Shown: piece by piece, positions 6,106-10,462 of the stretch | How positions within the stretch are numbered: position 1 is the stretch's first letter | Layout of the letters: each line of letters starts with the position of its first letter | Origin: Halobacteriales archaeon SW_5_68_122 | GTDB taxonomy: Archaea > Halobacteriota > Halobacteria > Halobacteriales > Haloarculaceae | Assembly (NCBI GenBank): GCA_003022815.1 | Contig: PXSL01000102.1 | Location: 1-10,462, forward strand | Reading direction: 5' to 3' | DNA: 10,462 nucleotides | Made by a program: the position numbers and the translations under genes | Notes under the pieces: model-generated | Seen by the model: the letters and a program-made list of their open reading frames with translations, nothing else | The model's database searches: none | Told to the model about the DNA's origin: nothing

Positions 6106-6891
6106 ATGTTGCCACTACAGATGGCAGAATTGGGCGTAGAGGGCGAGGGCATCTGGCTTGCCCTCGGGACAGTGCTCATGCTCATCGGAACGGTCGTGTT
6201 CCTCGCGATGGGCTGGGGCGAAGATGACCCGCGCAAGAAGGAGTTCTACATCATCACGACGCTGATTCCAGGCATCGCAGCGGCGTCGTACCTGTCGATG
6301 TTCTTCGGATTCGGATTGACCCAGGTACCGGTCGATAGTGCCTACAACAGCTTCGCGGCGGCGAACGACGGTGTGCTCGAAATTTACTGGGCCCGGTACG
6401 CCGACTGGCTGTTCACCACGCCGCTGCTGCTGCTCGACATTGGCCTGCTGGCCGGTGCCAGCAACCGCGACATCGGTGCGCTCGTGGGCCTCGACGGCTT
6501 CATGATCGTCACCGGTCTGGCCGCGGCACTGATGAAGACGAGCGTCGCGCGGTACGCGTTCTGGACCATCAGCACCATCGCGATGGTGCTCCTGCTGTAC
6601 TTCCTGTTCGCGGTGTTCTCCGAGGCGGCCGCCGACCTCGACGAGGACGCCAAGGGGACGTTCAACGTACTTAGGAACCTCATCCTGGTGACGTGGACGC
6701 TGTACCCGATCGTGTGGCTCGTCGGCACCGAGGGTGCCGGCGCGGTCGGCCTGTACGTCGAGACCCTGCTGTTCATGGTGCTCGACGTCACCGCGAAGGT
6801 CGGCTTCGGCTTCATCCTGCTGCGGAGTCGGGCCATCGTCGGCGAGGGCTCGGCCCCGACGCCGTCCCGCGAGGAAAGCGCCGCGGACTGA
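6106..6891 (+). CDS. bop: Bacteriorhodopsin, light-driven outward proton pump
   Basis: 261-residue seven-helix retinal protein of the cytoplasmic membrane that pumps protons out under light. With M1 at 6106, all proton-path residues of Halobacterium bacteriorhodopsin are present: Arg97 (R82), Asp100 acceptor (D85), Thr104 (T89), Asp111 donor (D96), Asp130 (D115), Glu209 and Glu219 of the release group (E194, E204), Asp227 (D212) and retinal Schiff-base Lys231 (K216). The signatures are [17 protein letters not shown] (95-111) and [19 protein letters not shown] (226-244). Leu108 (L93) suggests green absorption. Trp137 of BR is Phe152 here. The loop between helices B and C (about 73-93) is roughly 10 residues longer than in BR. 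Several stretches ([28 protein letters not shown]) are closer to archaerhodopsins. Start 6106 gives a five-residue leader before the position of mature residue 1; 6121 is the alternative. The retinal-making brp/blh and the regulator bat are not in the window. Confidence 0.97.
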   Translation: MLPLQMAELGVEGEGIWLALGTVLMLIGTVVFLAMGWGEDDPRKKEFYIITTLIPGIAAASYLSMFFGFGLTQVPVDSAYNSFAAANDGVLEIYWARYADWLFTTPLLLLDIGLLAGASNRDIGALVGLDGFMIVTGLAAALMKTSVARYAFWTISTIAMVLLLYFLFAVFSEAAADLDEDAKGTFNVLRNLILVTWTLYPIVWLVGTEGAGAVGLYVETLLFMVLDVTAKVGFGFILLRSRAIVGEGSAPTPSREESAAD

Positions 6892-6915
6892 GAACGGCAC
6901 GCTAACCGGTCGCGA

Positions 6916-6922
6916 TTTTTTT
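6916..6922 (+). terminator. T7 run after bop; terminator or promoter of the next gene
   Basis: Seven consecutive T residues begin 25 bases after the bop stop (6889-6891) and fit an archaeal T-rich terminator. The same run is 24-30 bases upstream of the next ATG (6946), where a TATA box would be, so it may also or instead start the downstream gene. Confidence 0.5.
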
Positions 6923-6945
6923 GGACGTACCAACCGTGAGAAGAC

Positions 6946-7173
6946 ATGAGTGAGGAAGACCTGGCCGTCGAGGAACTGAACGCACGGGCCGTCGTCGGCA
7001 TGGTCCTGTCGGTGGGCGCCGGCGTGGTCGGGCTGTTCCTGCTCCCGGTACTGCGAAACTTCGGGCTGAGTTTCAACATCGCCTTCTGGTCGCTGCTCAC
7101 CCTGGAGTTTCTGGCCGTCATCGGCGTGACCGTGTCGGTGCTACGGCTTCACGAGAAGCGGTCGTTCGACTGA
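6946..7173 (+). CDS. Small two-helix membrane protein downstream of bop
   Basis: 75-residue protein, family not recognised. An acidic, probably cytosolic N-terminus (MSEEDLAVEELNAR) is followed by two hydrophobic segments at about 15-34 (AVVGMVLSVGAGVVGLFLLP) and 43-66 (FNIAFWSLLTLEFLAVIG...), with a short loop LRNFGLS, then the tail RLHEKRSFD. Both ends are predicted on the same side. It begins 54 bases after the bop stop on the same strand. It could be read with bop or from its own box at the T run. Its position suggests a link with rhodopsin expression or assembly, but nothing in the sequence proves that. Its 3' end overlaps by 25 bases the tail of the AAA+ gene on the other strand. Confidence 0.75.
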   Translation: MSEEDLAVEELNARAVVGMVLSVGAGVVGLFLLPVLRNFGLSFNIAFWSLLTLEFLAVIGVTVSVLRLHEKRSFD

Positions 7174-9263
7174 CCGAGGCGGTTCTCCAGCGAGTCGTAG
7201 TAGGCCCGCTCCTCGGGAGAGACCGAGGGGTCGACCGCCTCGAGGGCAGCCTTGAGGTGCCGGACGGCGACGACCGGCGCATCCGCGGTCGAATCGTCCT
7301 CCTCGACGTGCTCCTCGAGAGCCAACAGCCCCGCCTGCCGGACCACTGCCGCGATGTCGCTGCCGGTGTAGCCCTCCGTCCGGTCGGCCAGCTCCCCGTA
7401 GTCCGGCGCCTCGACGGGCCGGTCGCGGGTGTGGACGCGGAGTATCTCCTCGCGTCCGGCCCGGTCGGGAATCGGCACCTCGACCAGCCGGTCGAACCGG
7501 CCCGGCCGGAGGAGCGCGTCGTCGAGGCGGTCCGGCCGGTTGGTCGCGCCGATGACCGTCACCTCGTCGCCGCCCGTCAGGCCGTCCATCTCGGTGAGCA
7601 GCTGCGAGACGACCCGCTCGGGCGCCGACCCGTCGCCGTCCGTCGACCGGGCCGTTCCGAGACCGTCTATCTCGTCGAAGAAGACCACCGTCGGCGCGCT
7701 GGCGCGGGCCTGCTCGAACACCGACCGGACGGCCCGCTCGCTCTCGCCGACGTACTTGTTCATCAGTTCCGGGCCGCTGACGGAGACGAAGTTGGCGTCG
7801 GTCGTGGAGGCCACCGCCCGAGCCAGCATCGTCTTGCCGGTGCCCGGCGGCCCGTACAGCAGCACGCCGGCCACGGGGTCGATACCGAGCGATTCGAACC
7901 GCTCGGGGTACCGTATCTGCCACTCGACGGCCCGCCGGAGTTCGCGCTTGGGCGTCTCAAGGCCGCCGATGTCGTCGAAGCTGGTCGACGGGACCCGGCG
8001 GCGGTCGCCCGCCAGCTCCCGGGGACCGGTCTCGGCCAGTGCCGTCTCCATGTCGGCCCCGGTGAGCTTCGGGCGGTCGGCGTCGGAGCGGACGGTGGCG
8101 GCCTCGATTGCCCGCGACCGCAGCGCCAGCAAGTCAGCGGCGACGTACCCGAACGCCCGTCGGCCGATTTCGTCCAGGTCTACCGTCGGGTGGATCGGCG
8201 TGTTCCGTGTCAGGACCGAGAGAACGGCCGCGCGGTCCTCATCGGTCGGCCGGTCGACCCGGACCGTCCGGGCGAGCCGTTTCCCGCGCAGAAAGGAGGC
8301 GGGAATCGCGTCGGCGTTTCTGGCCTCGCCGACCACCACGACCCCGGGTTCGTCGGCGAAGCCGGCGAGCCACTCCCGCAGGCGGGCGGCCCCGGAGCTG
8401 TCGGCGGACTCGGCGAGGAACGCGTCGAGGCCGTCGACGTGGACGATTCCGGGACCGTAGCCGGAGACGGCCGCGCCCGCCCGCCGGAGGCGGTCGTCGA
8501 CGGCGTCGGGGTCGCCCGGCGGGAGCGCCCGCGCGTCGACGGAGTGGACCGTCGCCGAGGCCCGCCAGACGGCGTGGCCGAGCAGGTGGGTCTTGCCGAC
8601 GCCGGCCGCCCCGACCAGGAGGACGCCGGCCCGGCCAGTCCCGCCGAGCGCCGCGTGGCGATCCTCGTCGGTCAGCGGGCCGACCACCGCGGCGTCCAGT
8701 TCGGCGACGGTCTCCTCATAGCCGCCGACCCCCTCGGGGGATACCGGCCCGACCCGCCGGGCGTTCGCCGTCGGCGCCGGGCCGTCCTCCAGTTCGATGG
8801 TCGTGCCGTCGGCGACGGTGACGGGGTCGTCCGGCCGCGTCTCGGTCACCCGGAGCGGCACCGACAGCGACCCGTCGAGAAACGAGACGTTAAGCTCGTC
8901 GTGGACGGACAGCGGCCGGTTGCCGACGGCCGCACGAACCGTTGGTTCGCCGCCGGACAGCGAGAGCTGCGGGACCGGCGCCAGCCGCACCACCTCCGCA
9001 GGCGTCGGCGAGGCGGGTTCGAGGAGCACCGGCGACCCGTCCTCGACGTCCAGCCGGTCGCTCGCCTCGGCGTCGAGTCGGACGGTCCCCCGTTGGAGCG
9101 AGTCGTCAACGGCCGCCCGCCGGAGCGCCGACCCGCCGGCGCCGTCGAAGAGCCGCACCGAGTCGCCGGTCCCGACCCCGAGCGTCGAGGCGACATCCGC
9201 CGGTATCCCGACGGCTCCCTCGTCGGCTCCGAACGTCGCTACTGCGCGGGTGCGTCGGGCCAT
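7149..9263 (-). CDS. CDC48-like AAA+ ATPase, N-domain plus two ATPase domains, first one degenerate
   Basis: 704 residues, close to the usual 730-760 of archaeal CDC48/VAT. CDC48-type enzymes are hexameric unfoldases that thread proteins through a central pore. Residues 1-85 resemble the double-psi barrel of the N-domain (VGIPADVASTLGVGTGDSVRLFD). D1 (about 175-390) has a Walker A GAAGVGKT (218-225), but the Walker B is VHVDGLD (274-280) with Gly278 where the catalytic Glu belongs. The arginine-finger region reads FLRGKRLARTV instead of LRRPGRFDR. D2 (about 428-650) is canonical: GPPGTGKT (471-478), pore loop MNKYVGESE (501-509), FFDEID with Asp530 and Glu531, sensor ATNRPD (573-578) and LLRPGRFDR (584-592) with Arg586 and Arg589. 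ATG 9263 is preferred over an upstream in-frame start because it follows the preceding stop by one base. It is the last gene of a three-gene operon with two membrane miniproteins. Confidence 0.93.
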   Translation of the reverse strand: MARRTRAVATFGADEGAVGIPADVASTLGVGTGDSVRLFDGAGGSALRRAAVDDSLQRGTVRLDAEASDRLDVEDGSPVLLEPASPTPAEVVRLAPVPQLSLSGGEPTVRAAVGNRPLSVHDELNVSFLDGSLSVPLRVTETRPDDPVTVADGTTIELEDGPAPTANARRVGPVSPEGVGGYEETVAELDAAVVGPLTDEDRHAALGGTGRAGVLLVGAAGVGKTHLLGHAVWRASATVHSVDARALPPGDPDAVDDRLRRAGAAVSGYGPGIVHVDGLDAFLAESADSSGAARLREWLAGFADEPGVVVVGEARNADAIPASFLRGKRLARTVRVDRPTDEDRAAVLSVLTRNTPIHPTVDLDEIGRRAFGYVAADLLALRSRAIEAATVRSDADRPKLTGADMETALAETGPRELAGDRRRVPSTSFDDIGGLETPKRELRRAVEWQIRYPERFESLGIDPVAGVLLYGPPGTGKTMLARAVASTTDANFVSVSGPELMNKYVGESERAVRSVFEQARASAPTVVFFDEIDGLGTARSTDGDGSAPERVVSQLLTEMDGLTGGDEVTVIGATNRPDRLDDALLRPGRFDRLVEVPIPDRAGREEILRVHTRDRPVEAPDYGELADRTEGYTGSDIAAVVRQAGLLALEEHVEEDDSTADAPVVAVRHLKAALEAVDPSVSPEERAYYDSLENRLGQSNDRFS

Positions 9264-9264
9264 G

Positions 9265-9498
9265 CTACTTCTGTAGGGCGTCGGGGAACGGACTGCCGTG
9301 GAGGAGGTACCTGGCGGCACCGAACGCGACGGCGGCGAGCGGCGCGAACAGGATGGCCGCCTGGACGGTCCACCCGTTGAGGTAGGTGATGACGTTCCCG
9401 ATGACGACGACGACGATCGCCGCGATGAGCGGCAGCCAGTCCTCGCGGTAGATGCCGACCATGCGACCGTCGTCCGGGTCTTGGCTTGAGGAGCTCAT
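9265..9498 (-). CDS. Small membrane protein, middle gene of the AAA+ operon
   Basis: 77-residue protein, family not recognised. A polar N-terminus (MSSSSQDPDDGR, with a second Met at 13 before VGIYRED) leads to two hydrophobic segments at about 21-40 (WLPLIAAIVVVVIGNVITYL) and 43-63 (WTVQAAILFAPLAAVAFGAA), then RYLLHGSPFPDALQK. It would span the membrane twice. The ATG at 9498 overlaps the preceding gene's TGA (ATGA), and its own stop is separated from the AAA+ start by one base, so translation of all three is probably coupled. The tight spacing suggests a membrane-bound partner or adaptor of the ATPase (inference). Confidence 0.75.
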   Translation of the reverse strand: MSSSSQDPDDGRMVGIYREDWLPLIAAIVVVVIGNVITYLNGWTVQAAILFAPLAAVAFGAARYLLHGSPFPDALQK

Positions 9499-9728
9499 CG
9501 TCGTGCTGCGAGGCGGCCGGCCGACCGGCCCAACAGGAGTATCAAGACGCCGACGCCAAGCATCGGAACGGCCTCGAGACCCGCCCCGTCGAGCAACCCT
9601 ATCGTTCCGACGGCGAACGCGCCGACCGCGAAGACGGCGTGGGCGAGAAACACCCACGGGTGGACGTTCTCGAGGCCGAGCAAACGCAGCCACGCCGGGC
9701 TCGTCCCGGACCGGTCGGGTTCTGACAC
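9495..9728 (-). CDS. Small membrane protein, first gene of the AAA+ operon
   Basis: 77-residue protein starting at a GTG (9728), unrecognised family. The N-terminus MSEPDRSGTSPAWLRLLGLENVHP is amphipathic; two hydrophobic segments follow at about 25-46 (WVFLAHAVFAVGAFAVGTIGLL) and 52-68 (EAVPMLGVGVLILLLGR), ending in a basic tail GRSAGRLAARR. The basic tail predicts a cytosolic C-terminus and, with two helices, a cytosolic N-terminus. It overlaps the next gene by 4 bases. It is similar in length and layout, but not obviously in sequence, to its neighbour. I see no clear TATA box upstream of the GTG; a weak CTTAGG lies at 9746-9751. Confidence 0.7.
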   Translation of the reverse strand: MSEPDRSGTSPAWLRLLGLENVHPWVFLAHAVFAVGAFAVGTIGLLDGAGLEAVPMLGVGVLILLLGRSAGRLAARR

Positions 9729-9865
9729 GCTTTCGAGGAGGGCGTCCTAAGTCAAGAAGCTGGTGTCCGGGGAAGTGTGCGCCCCGTGCGGACTGTCGTG
9801 GCTGCACGTCCGTGGGGGACGGTCTGCCGGGGGCGCCGACCGGGGCCGGACGACGACAGCCCGTA

Positions 9866-10462
9866 TCAGTCAGCGCTGGTCCCGAAGTACTTCGAGCGGT
9901 CCTCGGCTGCGGCGGGCGAGGTCGCAAGGGAGACGCCGACCGTCATGAGCAGGCCGAGGAGCATGCAGTACAGCGCGACGCCCCATCCGAAGTAGGCGGG
10001 CGCCAAAAGCGGTACCTCGCCGGCCGCGGGCAACTCCACGACGTAGGGGCCGGCAATCTCCAGGCGGAACGGGAGGTAGACGAGTGTCGGCACGAGAACC
10101 CCGGCGAACATGCCGTCCCGGGTCGTCCCCGACCAGTACAGCGCGAGAACGACCGGCAGGGTCAGCTGGGCGAACCCGCCGAAGGCGACGTCGCCCAGGT
10201 TGACGAGCACCTCGCCGACGGCGCCGGGCGAGCGGCCGAACCGGAGGCTGGCGACCAGCGCGGCAATGGCGAAGACGGCAACGCCGACGCGCCCGAGCAG
10301 GTCCTCGCGGCGCTCGGAGATGTCGTTGTCGACCAGCGGCCGGTAGATGTCGCGGGTGAAGTACGACGACCCCGACAGCAGCATCGAGTCCGAGGAGGAC
10401 ATCATCGCGGCCAGCGCGCCGGCGACGACGAGGGCGGCGAACCACGGCGGCGTGTACGCCTC
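9866..10462 (-). CDS. Sodium:solute symporter (SSS family), C-terminal part, 5' end beyond window
   Basis: 198 residues are visible; SSS transporters are usually about 480-550 residues, so the first half or more lies to the right of the window. These proteins use the sodium gradient to import sugars, amino acids, carboxylates or vitamins. The key segment is ALAAMMSSSDSMLLSGSSYFTRDIYRP (about visible residues 17-43), the TM8 motif whose Ser/Asp residues form part of the Na2 sodium site in LeuT-fold symporters. Further hydrophobic segments occur at about 57-71 (VGVAVFAIAALVASL), 89-107, 118-131 and a last one at 160-181 (GWGVALYCMLLGLLMTVGVSLA). The tail AAAEDRSKYFGTSAD is soluble. Substrate cannot be told; the stop is 137 bases from the start of the AAA+ operon, so it is probably a separate unit. 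Bases 9729-9865 hold no gene. Confidence 0.88.
   Translation of the reverse strand, partial: EAYTPPWFAALVVAGALAAMMSSSDSMLLSGSSYFTRDIYRPLVDNDISERREDLLGRVGVAVFAIAALVASLRFGRSPGAVGEVLVNLGDVAFGGFAQLTLPVVLALYWSGTTRDGMFAGVLVPTLVYLPFRLEIAGPYVVELPAAGEVPLLAPAYFGWGVALYCMLLGLLMTVGVSLATSPAAAEDRSKYFGTSAD

Noticed and set aside
6115..6933. 272-codon minus-strand frame over bop
   Set aside because: Charged, His/Arg/Glu-rich shadow of the rhodopsin gene.
7257..9380. 707-codon plus-strand open frame antisense to the AAA+ ATPase
   Set aside because: It is a typical GC-rich shadow: Arg/Gly/Pro/Val-rich with no domain, while the opposite strand encodes a full CDC48-like protein with all motifs in D2.

Overview
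The window is a piece of a haloarchaeal (class Halobacteria) chromosome. The evidence is the high GC with GC-rich third positions, acidic proteins, start codons with almost no Shine-Dalgarno sequences but TATA-like boxes about 25-30 bases upstream, and above all a complete bacteriorhodopsin gene. Several proteins have a haloarchaeal look (HFX_2341/DUF6293-type regulator, DUF7342-type winged-helix protein, small CxxC proteins). I cannot name the genus; the rhodopsin looks intermediate between bacteriorhodopsin and archaerhodopsin.

Layout. 1-620 (-) is the 5' two thirds of pdxS (vitamin B6 synthesis). 733-1488 (+) is a DUF1405 membrane protein, followed by an AT-rich gap and a small membrane protein (1703-1966, +). 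2015-2956 (-) is a regulator with an N-terminal CARF/Rossmann-like part and a C-terminal winged helix. 3165-4124 (-) is a two-gene cassette of lower GC: a DUF7342-type winged-helix protein followed 9 bases later by a histidine-rich small protein, which together look like a toxin-antitoxin or similar accessory pair. 4125-4629 is a non-coding stretch that may contain a decayed gene. 4630-4824 (-) is a 64-residue cysteine-containing protein, and 4946-5539 (+) a DJ-1/PfpI family protein. 5624-5962 (-) is an acidic coiled-coil plus zinc-ribbon protein.

6106-6891 (+) is bacteriorhodopsin with every residue needed for outward proton pumping. It is preceded by a perfect 8-bp inverted repeat that resembles the Bat-dependent upstream activator of bop genes, and followed by a small two-helix membrane protein (6946-7173, +). 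Converging on that pair is a minus-strand operon, 9728 to 7149: two 77-residue membrane proteins (4-base overlap), then a 704-residue two-domain CDC48-type AAA+ ATPase (1-base gap) whose first ATPase domain is degenerate. The window ends in the C-terminal part of a sodium:solute symporter (9866-10462, -).

The parts most worth a second look are the bop promoter and its downstream small membrane protein, the operon coupling two membrane miniproteins to a CDC48-like ATPase with a disabled first domain, and the DUF7342/His-rich cassette in its AT-richer surroundings. I see no CRISPR array, tRNA, rRNA or intact insertion sequence.
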